From NCBI GenBank assembly GCA_037013495.1, contig CM072807.1:15131001-15195000 (forward strand): DNA of 64,000 bases, given 5' to 3'. The translations under genes were made by a program, and so were the position numbers. The notes beneath the pieces are model-generated. The model was not told the origin of the DNA. It was given only the letters and a program-made list of their open reading frames with translations, and ran no database searches. Positions 12,390-24,925 of the stretch are shown here, piece by piece. Position 1 is the first letter of the stretch; every line of letters begins with the position of its first letter. The DNA comes from Hippophae tibetana (lineage: Eukaryota > Streptophyta > Magnoliopsida > Rosales > Elaeagnaceae).

Positions 12390-12567
12390 GTCATAGTTTT
12401 AGTGTAAATTGAGATCAAATATGAAGATAAAATATCACGATTTGAATGTAAATTGAGGTCAAATATGAAAATAAAAGGTTATGGTTTAAGTGTATATCGA
12501 GACCAAATATGAAAATAAAATGTCATGATTTTTGTGAAATTGAAACTAAATATGAAGATATGGTCAC
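12390..12567. repeat. Tandem repeat, about 45 bp unit, four copies
   Basis: Four consecutive units share AGTGTAAATTGAGRTCAAATATGAARATAAAA followed by a TCATGATTT-like box, with mild divergence. It lies against the TCACGGTCTT-type array at 12580-12690, as subterminal repeats of a DNA transposon might. Confidence 0.7.
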
Positions 12568-12690
12568 ACTTTTTCAATAAATCGTGACCATAGAAATATT
12601 ATAAATCACGATCTTTCATAAAAACACAACTAAATGATATGTGTATAGTCACGGTCTTTTATAAGTTTGTGACCATTTGATATCTATGGA
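12568..12690. repeat. Imperfect repeat array, CACTA-like (right of SPY fragment)
   Basis: Contains GGTCACACTTTTTCAATAAA, TCGTGACCATAG and TAGTCACGGTCTTTTATAAG, the same vocabulary as 7440-7700. The two arrays bracket the SPY fragment. Confidence 0.4.
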
Positions 12691-14284
12691 GAGTCTATGA
12701 TCTGGACATAATATGCATGGATGATACTAATGGGTCATATAACTAGAAGCATGAAAAGAATTATTAAACTTGATAGTTGTTAATAAGAATCAACCCTTGG
12801 TCTTATATGATCTTTCTTACTAAAATGAGGACATACATGTATAATTTTAATAGTTTTTTTTATTATAGGTGCAATGGTTCTTTGTGTGGAATTAGTAAGT
12901 TAGAAGACCTTACAATGTAGTCTTTATTGTTGAAGGTGTGGAAATCTTATCTTATAACCAAGACCATGTATCTTACCAATGTTCAAAATTTTATCTAAGT
13001 ATTGAGCTCTAATGGTAAGTCTTTTCACTACTTCATATGACTGTTTGAGCTCTTTGAGCTATTGTACCAATTATTTATTATCTATAGCAAGGTATATTTT
13101 TTTTCTTTCAAACCTGTAAGGCTCAAATTTAAAGTATTATTTTATTCTTGTAAAATATTCTTCTTCTTTTAATTTATTAGAAAAGATTTTATGTGTCTCA
13201 AGTTATTCATTTAACTTTTCTAATTTTACATTTAAACTAGTATTTCTTAGATGACTCTAAGACATTTAGAAAATAATTTTTTTAAATTTTTTTAACATTA
13301 TATTATGAGAGAAAAGAAGATTTAAGTTTCTCATCATTTGAGTTATAATCCTCTATAAAATGATTCATAATAAAAATACCTAGGAACAACACTAAATATA
13401 TCTAGTATTAACTTTGATGCTAATTGAAAGTTCACAATACGGATCTACTAAGCCTAGAGAGGAGTGAATCAATTGTTTTTCATTTTAATTAGTAAATGAC
13501 AATAGCCAAACAAGTAATCACGTATAAAATTAAATACAGAAATAAGTAAATAATATGAGATTTTTAGGTTAAAACATCATAGATCACAACTATGATATAA
13601 GAGGAAAACCATCAATCCACTAGACCATCTAACTTTTCCACTATGAAAATCAAATGCAAAGGTACAACTTGATCTTATGTTATTTTTACTAGGATATTGC
13701 CCTAATGTATCTTACCTACGAGTCCTTGTTCTATTTTCACAATTTTAGAGACTAACGTGAGTGATATCTAGACTAATGTTTCAATTAGCTTTTCCCCGTT
13801 AAGATATATTCATGGATTAATCTACAAAATGATTAGCATAAAACTATATAGTACTTGTGTATGTTCTAGATAGATTTCAATAATGAATAAACGCAAAGCT
13901 AATAGATTCAACAAATATTTTAATGAATGAAAATCTATTACAACCCTATAACAATGATTTAAGAACAAGATCAATAAACATTGCATATATTAATCTAAAT
14001 AATCAATTGAATAAAGTATGATCACAAATATGAAGAATTGATGCAAGCAATAGAAAGTCCTAAAAAGAATAAACTACATGATCATGAAGTATTTTAGAGA
14101 AAATATAAATTGAAGCCTATAGATTTGTGCTCTTCAGAATTATATATTGTGTAGTCATTTGAAAAAATAAGCAATGAGTTTTGTTTATAGGAAAACTTAA
14201 AACACTAATTCTATGTAATTGTTAAACCCTAATCAAGAAGACTCATACTTAAAGAATAATTCTTTTTAAAGTAGTTTCATTGAG
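12691..14284. other. No recognisable gene
   Basis: AT-rich sequence without a long frame, recognisable motif or clear repeat. Confidence 0.3.
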
Positions 14285-14440
14285 ATTTTATGCTATCTTT
14301 TAGGCTATAATTTAGCCTATATTTTATGCTATATTTTATCCAATATTTTAACCTATATTTTATCTAATATTTTAACCTATATCTTATTTTATATTTTATT
14401 TTATAATTTAAGTTATATCTTAACCTATATTTTAGGACAC
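14285..14440. repeat. AT-rich tandem repeat
   Basis: Consecutive variants of TATTTTA(A/T)CCTATATTTTAT with a period near 14-22 bp, from GATTTTATGCTATCTTTTAG to ACCTATATTTTAGGACAC. It looks like a local minisatellite. Confidence 0.7.
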
Positions 14441-14889
14441 ATTTTAAAAACATTAAAGTACATTAAAGAAAAAGATAACTGATAATTTCATAAATTGATT
14501 CAAGTTTAAATAAATATTTTAAAAAGAAAAATTTGGAGCTCGATCCGTCGACAATAATTTGTGCACTAAATATAATTCCAAGTTTGGTGAACATATGTTA
14601 GTGAATGCACGAGTATTATATAATGTATGATAATTATAAAAGATATACATAAAGTATGATTATCTAAAACTTAGATATTTCTTCGATTTTGCTTTTTAGA
14701 CTTAAGAATGAGCCTAAAAAAAGTTTACAAGCAAATGTTTTCTTCACGAAAATAACTAACACTTATAGATATTAGAACTAAACCAAAGCCTCACTCCATT
14801 CTATCCTTTCTTCAACAGAAGGCTCTTTCTTTTCACTCTTCCATTTCTACATTCCCATCTCTCTCCGTTGGAGGTCTCTTGTTAGGGTT

Positions 14890-15093
14890 TCACGTGCCAT
14901 TTGTGCATTCGAAACATGCCCATTGGGCATGTTTGGGTTTTAAGATACTACTTCCAACGTGTTTGATGAATTTCCCATTGACATTTGATATTTGGAGTTG
15001 TGGCATTAAACTTTGCGTTATTTGTTGTTGAAACTGAGCTTTTAAATTTGTAATGTCTTTTGGAGGTTGATAATGTTGTGGTTGAGTGGCCAT
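14890..15093 (-). other. Unrecognised 67-codon ORF
   Basis: Starts MATQPQHYQPPKDITNLKAQ, is Gln-rich, and ends ACFECTNGT. No family was recognised. It could be a relic of a retrotransposon gag N-terminus or chance. The surroundings (14700-15480) hold nothing else I can name. Confidence 0.2.
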
Positions 15094-15966
15094 TTAATTA
15101 GACATACTTTTTATTGTCTAGAGATCGTAATCAAATAATCCATTTCTTTTGTGAATTAATGAATCACCTGAAGTTAAGAGAAAAATAAGGGGGAAAAAGA
15201 AGTAGCCCTAATCTATCAATGCAGCCTGCAGTTGCCTATGGCAGAGTAATGTTAACTGTAAGCTTAGCCTCTGATTGAAGGACAAGGTTTGCAGTTTTCT
15301 ATCCATGCCGGATAGGTCTAATAAAAAGAAGACCAACCAGTCTTTTACGCTTTAGCAATTAGACACTCAGAGCTACCAAACAGATCTCAGAAATTATTTG
15401 TAAGACTTACTAATTTATTCCATTGACTCTTCAATCTTCAATTCTCATTTAAGTTTCCATGGGTATGGGTGTCGACACTTGACATTCAAAAATACATACA
15501 AGTAAAAGAAAATTGAGAAAATGTAGGCTTGTTGGACAACTGGATGCATATCCAAATTGGACACTCCAAACGAATCCATGTAACGTAGCTTATAAGTTCA
15601 AATAAATATAAATAGTATTGGAAGTACGCAAGAAAGAACTGGGCAGTATATAACAGCAAATGTAATGGTGCATGGGGAACGTACAATGAACGTCCACAAG
15701 GAAACTTTACTGAGTGTATTACCAAGTGTAAGTATTGGAGTGGCAACTCAAATACAGCAAACGCAGCAAATACAGAAGTTGTAAGTATGTTGTACAATAA
15801 TGTAAAGTTACCACGGGTTGTTGGTTACCTCATACAAACTAGTTTTTTGAAGCATTCTATCTGGCCCAGTATACCAAAGAGCTGCAAAACGAATGAACCA
15901 ATAGTCTCTAGACTTTTTCCTTTAATAAACAATCATAACTGATAAAATTGAACATGACCATAACTT

Positions 15967-17030
15967 CTAGGTTGAGCTTCCATCAATCTCTTTTGCAGCT
16001 GCCTCTTCCTCAAGTTTCTTTTTCCAATAGTCATCAAGTGGGGGTCCAAATATTGCCTTGCCTGAAACAACTCCAATCCTGCGTAATCCAGAATATTATC
16101 ATTGGCATTGGTAGAGTCAGACGAACGAAGAATTCGTCAAAGATCAAAAGATGGACTAAATTCATTCCACTGAAAAAAATCATGACAACCTAAACCAGAG
16201 AGAGGCACTAAGATAGCTTGTAGAAGAAAGGATACCAACCAGAAACTGAGATTCTGCTAAAATAGAACTTCCAAATAATATTACAACTGACCTCTTGTCC
16301 AATGAACAAATAAATTGAAATTGCAAAGCTCCATGTCCATAGGTTTAGGAGAAATACTTGTTCTAATTGGAGAGATTGAAAGAAAACTTCAAATATTAAT
16401 CCATAAATGCAAGTTATCAAGGGTTCCTTTTAGTTGAAAGGACATCTTTTAAATATCATAAACAATAAATGGGTCGCCATCAATTGAAAAGGTTGCCCAA
16501 ATCTTGAAACAATGCGTACGCGTAATTCTTCATGATTAATGATACATAATTAAATAAAAATAGAGATTGATCAAGAAAAAACAACTATAAACGAGAAAAA
16601 TAATGGAAACAAATCTATGACTTCAATCCAATCATCAACACAGAGTGGAAACAAACAGACCGCCGATATACTATTTCCCATTAGACCCAATGAATGAAAT
16701 CACAAATTACAATAAAATATAAGAATCAGTGGCATTAACTGAATATAATAGCAAATCAACTCAAAGAGTTCAAACTGATTATGGGCCCGAAACCACCTCA
16801 ATCCACGCTTACTACGCATACGAACCTAATTCGAGAGAAAAAAAAAACATCGATAAAGAATGGTAAACTTTTCAATAAAAAAAAAAGCAAGATACATCAA
16901 TATCTAGAATAGATTAAAGATGGCATATTTTGAAACTTAAATCAAATAATATGTGGGATGAAATAGGAGAGACATACACGACTGCTCCGATTACCATAGG
17001 GAACGAAAGGAATCTGTTTCGACGGAACAT
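15967..17030 (-). CDS. Small two-exon gene, 54-residue single-pass membrane protein
   Basis: Exon 1 is 17030-16978 (ATG at 17030, 53 nt) and exon 2 is 16078-15967 (112 nt, ending TAG). The intron has a GTATGT donor and a GCAG acceptor, and splicing restores one frame of 54 codons. The N-terminus, MFRRNRFLSFPMVIG, is basic and followed by one hydrophobic helix (about residues 10-26). A conserved-looking soluble tail follows, FGPPLDDYWKKKLEEEAAAK, ending in SST. A short Arg-rich start before one helix is the design of small inner-mitochondrial-membrane subunits or assembly factors. I cannot name the family, so location and role are inferences. It is the only gene in the window without lesions. 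Exon 2 and the splice junction fit too exactly to be chance. Confidence 0.8.
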
Positions 17031-17099
17031 TTTCAAGTGATTTTCTCTGTAGATTTCAATGTATTTGGGTGATCCCAAATTAGGGCTTACAAATATTTT

Positions 17100-17990
17100 A
17101 TTAATTTTTATAAGAATTATAAAAATTATGATATTTTTTACTTTTTTTCTTATGACAAAAATAACTATACCAAATTAAGGTTATATTCTTTTGATTCTAA
17201 TCAATAATTTAATTTAAATATTTATGTATTAATTTTATTATTTAATCAATAACTTAATTTTTGTATTTCATTATTTTATTCTATATATGATATGATTATA
17301 TCCATATTTCTAGATTTAAAAATTCTTTATCAAATCATTATGATTCTTTTTTTATTTTTAAAAATAATTAATTAATTTTTATAAATTTTCAATTATTTTT
17401 AATCTTTATATGCTAACAGTTAAGTTTTCTTTTATAAATTTATTAAAATGTAGTAAAGCTACTTTAATGTATATAACATCTTTTAAATTTTTTTCGATTT
17501 TTTGTTTTCCTTTTATTTTACTTCTATATAAATTAGTTCTTGATTTATTTTCTTCAATATATTTTTCTTTCATATTTTATGCAAATTATTAAATGAGCAA
17601 TATACAATCAAGATACTTAGTATTCTCATAGTATGTAATTGTAATTCACTTGATAAATATGAGCCCATCTCGATCTTCTACTTTGTGATGTCTCATTCTT
17701 TTTCTTTAAGGTATACTTCAACTAAATCCAACCCTATGTCATTGTTAACTTATGGATATCTATAGTATCTGTACATTCATTTTAAGGTTAGAATAACAAA
17801 TAAGAGTTTTTGTTTAAGATAAACTTTTATTTATCATAATATTTTATTATAATTGTAGTATTAAGAAATTTGAAGAAGATTTTTGTTACTCATTTCTAGA
17901 TGGAAAATTACAAAAGACAGAAAAACATGAGCTAAGTGAAAAAGTTATTCAAAGAGTGTGAGAGATGTGTCTTCTCTTAAAATAAGAGTT
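17100..17990. other. AT-rich stretch between the small gene and the viral relic
   Basis: Mostly T/A runs. Short frames such as 17410-17592 (plus) are low-complexity Phe/Leu/Tyr strings and are not credible genes. Confidence 0.3.
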
Positions 17991-19385
17991 CTATTTTATA
18001 GACATAAGGGTTCTCTTTTATATAAGTAGGTCTTCATTATTTCACCTAACTTTTCTAGTTAACACCTATATTATTGAGATTAGAGTGCCAATTTATTGTG
18101 TATGGACTTTACATTTATCCATAGTCATTTGTTGAAAGTGATTCTTGTAAAGCTAAACTCTCCATGTCTTCTTCCTTGTCTTTAATTCAATAAATGCATT
18201 TGGTCCCTAGCTTTTTGTTTTGCATAATGGCAAAATAGTTTTTTGCTTTCCATACTTACTTTTAATTCATTGCAATTAAATAAAGCTTCATATTTATTGA
18301 TTTTTTTCACCATTTCCTTAGTGACAGGCATATAACTTTGTGAGGTGATAGTCATTTTATTGGTAGAATAATTAACTTTAACTTCAGAAGAGTTGTTAAT
18401 TTTTCTTAGTTCATAATAGATATGACTTAACATTTGGCCATGCTTTATGCTTAATTCCTCTATATTAAATTCATTTTTTGGCAAAGCTTTGGGACGATTA
18501 AATTTCCTTCTGGTGTTGGTAAGTTCAAGCTTAATAAAATGATATGGACTTACTGAAATTTCTTTGTTCTAATCCATAATTGAACTCAAAAATCTTAAAC
18601 AAACAAGCTTAATTATAGCCTTAATTTTCTTTCTAAAATTTTAATTGATTTCCTAAAATTTTCAGAAAAATAATTTAAGTCATTTAAATTATTTCCTGGA
18701 TATAAGTTTTCTACTAACGAAGTATGAAATGCTTTGTACACAATTAATAGATCTGCTCTTTTACGAATATTGAATTTATTACATGTAAAGAATCCTTTCT
18801 TTAAAGTGTAAAACTTCATATCATCAAGATGTTCTTCAATAGATTTCTTGTCTAGGTTATACAAACTTAACTATTGTTGTCTTGTGAGGTTACTGTGTTG
18901 GTCTTTTTCTTTTTCTGAAGGAAAAGAGTTACTGGTTGCTTCTCTAAATAGAACTAGTCTAGTTACCCTTCCAAATGTCTTCAATTTGCTAAGACTAGCT
19001 TATTGTTATACTGCTTGGGAATAGTTCTTGGTTATCTCTAAAGGAGTTAATAGTCTTGACATTCTATAATTGACAAAATTACCTTATGCTTCTTTCATGT
19101 TACTGAATGATCTGTGGATTATTCCACTAAAGTTTGTTATGACTATACTAACTTCTGGCCAACTAGTTTAGATTCTTGGTTTGAGGCCATTGTAAACTAC
19201 ATAAAGTTTAGTCTTTGAAGATTCTTCATTTTATATTTCATTTGCCCAATTGAGCTTTACTTTTTTTTCTATAGAAATTATTTTCTCTTTCACTTGTTTT
19301 TAGAAGTTTGTTTCCTTTCTTTTCAACTTAGATAAAGGGAATAATCTCATCATTTTTGAAGTTTAAACATTTAAGTTCTTCTTAC
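17990..19385 (-). pseudogene. Viroplasmin/translational-transactivator-like ORF of the endogenous caulimovirid
   Basis: At about 19225-19090 the minus strand reads YVVYNGLKPR, one stop codon, TSWPEVS and later SFSNMKEA. This is the pattern of the viroplasmin fold (YVV.NG..PGIY..W.E), shared by caulimovirus inclusion-body/transactivator proteins and eukaryotic RNase H1 N-termini. Downstream come two open pieces: 18864-18613 (83 codons, basic, with KRADLLIVYKAFHTSLVENL) and 18484-18182 (100 codons, Lys-rich). The family forms cytoplasmic virus factories and allows reinitiation on polycistronic RNA. Stops and frame changes make this copy non-functional. Confidence 0.6.
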
Positions 19386-21194
19386 TGATAAGTGCTCAAA
19401 AAGCACTAAAATAACCATGATTTTATGCACATTAATTGATTAAATATATATATATTTATATGTTTTATCATATATTTATATAAATTTGTCTTTTTCGGAA
19501 TCACGGGTATTTTTATTGTTTTTAAGGTATTTTGGCTTAAAAATGTAACTTAAAGACTCAAAGAGGAATACTGGAAGCAATACATCACAAATATATTAAT
19601 AAATAAACGGGGAAAGGTCAACAAATATGGAAAAATTGAACAAAATGGGTCAAAAAGGTCAAAAATGTCAAAAAGGAGAAAATCACGCCGCCGCGCCCCA
19701 ATCCCGCGCCAAGCCGCGTGCGCCTTGCCCCAGATCCGCGCGCAACGCCTACCCTTCCGCGCGCGCCGACGCCCGTTTCGCCCCATTTTTGCGCGCAGCC
19801 ACCCCCATGACGTCATGCTGACATCATCAATGACCTCGACATTTGCACTCCGCGTTTTTACATTTTTTTAACATTTTTTCACTCACTTTTTCTCTCCATC
19901 CTCACCTATAAATACCCCCATTCCCTTCACTTCTAAACACACCTCAAAATACATTCTTTTCTCTCTTTCTTTCTCTCTTTTCTTAGATTTTTAGTTTTAC
20001 TTAGTTTTTAGCTTTTCTTAGTTAATTTCTCTTAGTTTTAGAGTTCTTCCCTTTTTGGGAAGAACTAGTTATGTTTTTGTAATTTCTTAGCTTTTTGATT
20101 CAATAAATGGGAGTGCAAATTCCGCTCGGAGGTTTTCCAGCAACGGGAGTAGCGTCGAAGTTCTGTAAGGATTTTATTTTCTTTACAATTATTTTTTATG
20201 CTTTATTCTTACATGTTATATTTAATTTGTCTGTGATTAAATTTAACTGTGCTGGCTGTTTATAATCATGATGTAATAATAACGTTGTTATGCTTACGAA
20301 ATATTAAATAGGTAAAAATCTCTAAAATGAATTGATTTTGTTTTTATTTAAGATTTTATATTAAGAATGTTAGAGAGAAATATATTATTTTTCATTACAA
20401 ACTTAAACCTAAAAATTAGATTTTGAGGTTTAGTTATCCGGTCTGATTTAGAGTAGTCCTCTTTTATTTGTTGGTACAATCGCCCGGTAGTTAGAGTGAA
20501 GCTCTATTTCAAAAGTTTTTATAAGAATTATTATCTAAAAATGTATTGACAACATGTTTTCAGTATTGGTTTTAAAACTTGAAAGTTAGTACTCGGATAA
20601 CTAAATTCTTAGGTTTAATTTAGACACCTTGAATAAAGTTTAAACTGTCTAACCCCACCAAAGGTGGCATTTAAATGGTTCATTTTCAATCTCTTAGAAA
20701 AAGGAAATAATTTAATTAACCAAATTAGTTATCAACCCCACACATAGGTGTTAATTGATTTATTTAATTAACAAAGAATATCTAACCCCACCAAAGGTGG
20801 TATTCATACAAAAAAGGGAGAATCAATAAATATCAATTCATATCTTTAATAACCTAAACAATATGAGCAAGCATAATTAACTTAGTTATTATATCCATAA
20901 ATACTCCACTATTATAAAAGATAAAATTTGCATAAATATTTATTGAATCTATGTTTATTTTTATGTAAGTAGATTAAAACACAAAAACCAAAATATCGTG
21001 ACAGGATGTTTATGATTTAATTTCGTTTTTAAAAGTTTGAATAATAAATTAAAAACCACATACATTCCTTCCTTAGATCGACCTTGAGAGTATACTTATC
21101 ATTTTCTTCTAAATGATTCGTGCACTTGCGAGAGTTTTATAAATATAAAACCAAAGTATTGGCAAGAATCGGCGATGCCGGTTTTCGCTCATCA
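19386..21194 (+). mobile_element. LTR of TGATGAG family, copy B
   Basis: 1,809 bp from TGATAAGTGCTCAAAAAGCA (one change from TGATGAG) to GCTCATCA. U3 holds a GC-rich island and TGACGTCA (19808-19815). TATAAATA is at 19907-19914 and AATAAA at 20102-20107. U5 holds three hairpin-forming boxes, CCACCAAAGGTGG at 20655-20667 and 20788-20800 plus a weaker one at 20736-20750. It is inserted in the pararetrovirus between its pol and viroplasmin ORFs. Confidence 0.9.
19808..19914 (+). promoter_or_regulatory. LTR promoter: TGACGTCA box and TATA box (copy B)
   Basis: TGACGTCA is the palindromic core bound by TGA-class bZIP factors. It lies about 95 bp upstream of TATAAATA, with a pyrimidine-rich start region after it. 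The same pair occurs in copies A, C and E. Confidence 0.6.
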
Positions 21195-21200
21195 AGTTTT

Positions 21201-21218
21201 TGGCACCGTTGCCGGGGA
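21201..21218 (+). other. tRNA-Asp primer-binding site, copy B
   Basis: TGGCACCGTTGCCGGGGA, one mismatch to the complement of the plant tRNA-Asp 3' end, six bases after the LTR. Confidence 0.85.
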
Positions 21219-23626
21219 AGGAATAGCGTTTTTAAATTATTTATCAAAATTTTAAAAACATTTTTTGTGCTGTAAATAATTGTGATTTGTTTTTTGTTTT
21301 AATAAAAAAAAAATAATCAAATTTCAAATTTCATAAGAAATAATAATAAAAAAAATTTGTTTTAATAAAAAAATAATAATCAAATTTCAACCCCCAACCA
21401 GCTTCTTGCTAGTCCCTTAGCAAGAGAAGCGATAAAAACTAAAAATTAAACTATCCTAAATCACTTTCGTGGATTGAAACAGTTGCATTTAGTCTATGCA
21501 ACAAGCCTTTAAACCCCTAGGTTGCCCTAGTGGACGAGTTTGAGTCTCGTGAGGGTTTTCAGTAATGATACCCACAAACATTGAACTAAAAAAAAATCAA
21601 AAGAAACAATAAAAACAATCAAATCAAAAACTAAAATTACAACAAAATAAAAAATTAATTTAAGAATAAAAGAAAACAACATATCACAAAAATGTCTCAT
21701 ACTTTTTAATCTCTTTTAAAATCATAATTAAAATCTCAAGCATAAGTTATTTTAATCTCTTTAAACAATCATGATTTATTATAATAATTAGTCGAAAATC
21801 ATTTTCATATTTCCTGTCAAAAATGTATCAATTTAATTTCACCCAATTTCAGTGTCATGAATCAGAATTCGCTTCGACTCTATTCCTGACAAGTCAATAC
21901 TCTCAAAACACTGAATCCTATGGGTTCAAACACTCATACTAATTTATATGTGAAAGAGTTGATGTATAGAAATGAACTAATATGTTCGCATATGTATAAA
22001 GAATAAAGGCTCAAAGTGTTATTTTAATATTGATCTCATGAAAGGAATCGAATATATAAATTATAAAGATATCATATATAAAAATTATTTTCATGCATAA
22101 ATCAAACTCATTAAGAAAGAATTTCAAGATATATGCTTTTTACAAATGAAGAAATTGCAATGACTTTTTAGGGAATTACTTCCTATATCTTTCTTTTGTA
22201 ATTAACCTGTACTCACAACTTTGTAAGCAACATGGGTCATAGTATGTAGATGATACTATATATTTTTTTATCTCTATTTTTTTTTGTAGATATTTTTCAA
22301 TATATGTATTTTTTAGAGAGTCAACCCATGTACAGATTGTACATTTTTTTAGGATTTTGGTGAGTGGTTAATTTTGTGGCTTTTCTGTTTGATCTTGGTT
22401 TAGGTAACTCCAGATATGTCTTTTTGTTTTTATAGCAGTCATGCATAAATGAGATATAAGCATATACTATCAATTTCTACTCAAATCATTTAATCTAAGC
22501 AAAAATAATAATAAAAAATATATGATACTCTATTAAGATGAGAAAAAATTCATACATTCAATGCTAATACCTATAGAGATCATCTAAAAATTTGAATAAA
22601 TAAGAAATATGTTTGGAGTAGAAAAAATATATATTTCACTCTGAATAAAAGAAATTAGGCTCAAATTATATCTCACAAGGGTAGTCTACACTAAAAAGAA
22701 TTCATAAACACCGATTTTGGGTTTAATATAATTTCCACATTTTATCAAGAAATACTATTTATGACAAAAACTAACTAATTATCAAAAGTAATTACAAAAT
22801 ATTTCATGATATGTTTTCAAAAATTAATCTAACAATACAAAAGATTTAACTATTTACTTAAATTTGATTTAAAGAAATGATAAATTTTTGTGAGAAAAAA
22901 TATATATATTTTTTTATTTCAAAAATTACTAAATCACACAAAACAAAAATAAAACCAAACACAAAAAATTAAAACGTGAACATAAAAAAGAAAAATTGTT
23001 TTTTTTTAATTTTTTTTATTGTTTTTATTTTTAAATTGTTAAATCTTTTTTTTTAATTAAGCATGGTAACTTTTCACCACCCCCAACCTAGAACTTACAT
23101 TGTCCTCAATGTAACAACTGTAAATTAAAGATAAAGAGAAAAGAGAAGAAAAATTACCTATTTCTTGAGAATGTGTAAATAGTAATGGAGAAATGCAGGT
23201 ACATTCATCATATTTATCATTAAAGTGTATACAGACAGATCGTTGTGAACTTCTAACATCTCAACAAATATTTTTAGTTTTAACAATTTAAAAATTATTC
23301 ACATATAACTAAACTAAAATAAACAATAAAATAAAGTAAATAACAAAAAATTACCTAAAATGATGGGTTGCCTCCCATCCAGCGCTTAGTTTAACGTCTT
23401 AGCAAGACGTAACTTGGGGATTGCATTTTAAGTAAACTCAATGTCCCCTCATCATTGAGTCAATCAAACCTACAAGTAAGACAAGGTTGTCTACCTATAC
23501 TGTTTCAAACATGCCCTATTGATTTTCAAATTTTTCTGTACCAAAAACTAGGGGTATGCTTGAGGGTTTTAGATAACCCACATCTAGGTGCAAATCAAAT
23601 AATTAAGGCATCAAAACACAATTGTA
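21219..23626. mobile_element. Rearranged noncoding interior of copy B
   Basis: Starts as plus-strand leader, then switches. From about 21390 the sequence (CCCCCAACCAGCTTCTTGCTAGTCCC) is the complement of the segment that in copy E lies between the interior and the 3' LTR. On the minus strand it gives the polypurine-like GGTTGGGGGTTG. A second such tract, complement of CACCACCCCCAACCT, is at about 23077-23091, and GGTTGCCTCCCATCCAGCGC is at about 23367. No gag or pol is present. The interior therefore seems inverted relative to its LTRs. Confidence 0.6.
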
Positions 23627-23971
23627 CCTAAATAATATGAGCAAGCATAAATAACTTAGTTATTATATCCATAAATACTCCACCATTATAAATGATAAAA
23701 TTTGCATAAATGTTTATTGAATCTATGTTTATTTTTATGTTCTTAGATTAAAAACACAAAACCCAAAATATCGTGACAGGATGTTTAGGATTTAATTTTG
23801 TTTTTTAAAAGTTTGAATAATAAATTAAAAACCACATACATTCCTTCCTTAGATCGACCTTGGGAGTATACTTATCATTTTCTTCGAAATGATTCGTGCA
23901 CTTGCGAGAGTTTTATAAATATTAAAACCAAAGTATTGGCAAGAATCGACGATGTCGGTTTTCGCTCATCA
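23627..23971 (+). mobile_element. Truncated second LTR of copy B
   Basis: Matches the last ~345 bp of the copy B LTR, from AATAATATGAGCAAGCATAA to TTTTCGCTCATCA. The flanks CTTAC (before 19386) and CCTAC (after 23971) differ by one base and may be a decayed target-site duplication. Confidence 0.8.
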
Positions 23972-24200
23972 CCTACTTAACTGAGGGGTTAACCTCCTTT
24001 ATGTTATCCTTTAAAGATCTCTTAAGATATAATATCTCAAATTGGTCTAGTAGAATTTTGTTTTTTTCCTTAATATTGATGTCAATGTCAAGATGATTCA
24101 TTCTTGATAAATAAAAAATGTTTAAAGATGCTAATTCTATAGTTAATGCATCAACCAAACTATTTTTATTTCCTAGTAAATGTTCAACATCAAATTTATA
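23972..24200 (-). pseudogene. C-terminal tail of the pararetroviral pol region
   Basis: Minus frame 24158-23973 (61 codons), Lys/Leu/Ile-rich with LLDQFEILYLKRSLKDNIK. It follows the second RNase H copy and stops at the copy B junction. No catalytic motif is visible. It is assigned by position only. Confidence 0.35.
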
Positions 24201-24204
24201 ATAA

Positions 24205-24490
24205 TTGAAACATTGTTGTTCTCAGGTTAATAGACCTTGCTTATAATCACCTGTAATATTAATACTTAAAAAATATCCAAAGTTTTATTATTCATACTAT
24301 AAATAAATCTCAGACTGATAACATATATTACAAATTTTTTACAACCTTTTTAATAACTAAATATTCATTTTCATTACTATAGTAATTTAATTATGAATCT
24401 TGAAAAGATCTTGATATGTATATGTAAAGATATTAACCTTTGTTATTTATCTTTCCTTTTAAAACTACTTACCATATATAACAAAATATT
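24205..24490 (-). pseudogene. Duplicate of the pararetroviral RNase H segment (copy 2)
   Basis: Nearly colinear with 25905-26190: both contain GATAACATATATTACAAATT and CCTGAAAAGATCTTGAT or its close variant. Minus-strand reading gives SNENEYLVIKK, aligning with the E-bearing helix of RNase H, then frame loss. The first part of the next strand is altered relative to the other copy (MNNKT against TDNKT). Confidence 0.65.
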
Positions 24491-24925
24491 TATCCACCAA
24501 TTTCTTCTAGTTGGAAGATGCGATGATTTTTCAGGAAATTCCCAACATCATCCATACATAACGAATTGGTGTGGTATATTCATATCATAACATATGAACA
24601 GTAAGAACTAGCATTTTTATTGAGACTCGAACTCATAGAGAGAAAAATTGATGGATATAATCAAATATGTAGTATTTATAGATAAAAGTATTTGAAATCG
24701 AAAATAAATAAAATAATAAATAAAAAGAAAAAAAATAATTGAAAACACCTTTCATTGGATGATCATGATACTTTCCAAAAATCAAAATTCTTGATTAATT
24801 GAGGAATAATATCAAAGCATTATATGAAAAATATGAAATACTCTATCCCATTTTGATGTGAAAGCGTAAAATCGTTGATTCTATAATGAAAAATAAGTCT
24901 TTCTTCTCTTATGTTTAAGAAAAAT

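Noticed and set aside
15486-15797. 103-codon minus frame downstream of the small gene
   Set aside because: No motif and no splice link to the small gene, whose stop at 15967 is clear. Probably 3' flank.
17410-17592. Short Phe/Leu-rich frames in AT-rich DNA (also 28007-28216, 28291-28482, 24393-24590, 26096-26296)
   Set aside because: Low-complexity or antisense to the viral relic, without start context, partner exons or motifs.
19550-19821. Arg/Ala/Pro-rich frames on both strands (also 35925-36261, 53983-54286, 55988-56322, 4871-5074, 7090-7406)
   Set aside because: They fall in the GC-rich U3 of the TGATGAG LTR, occur in opposite directions and differ between copies. They are products of composition, not genes.
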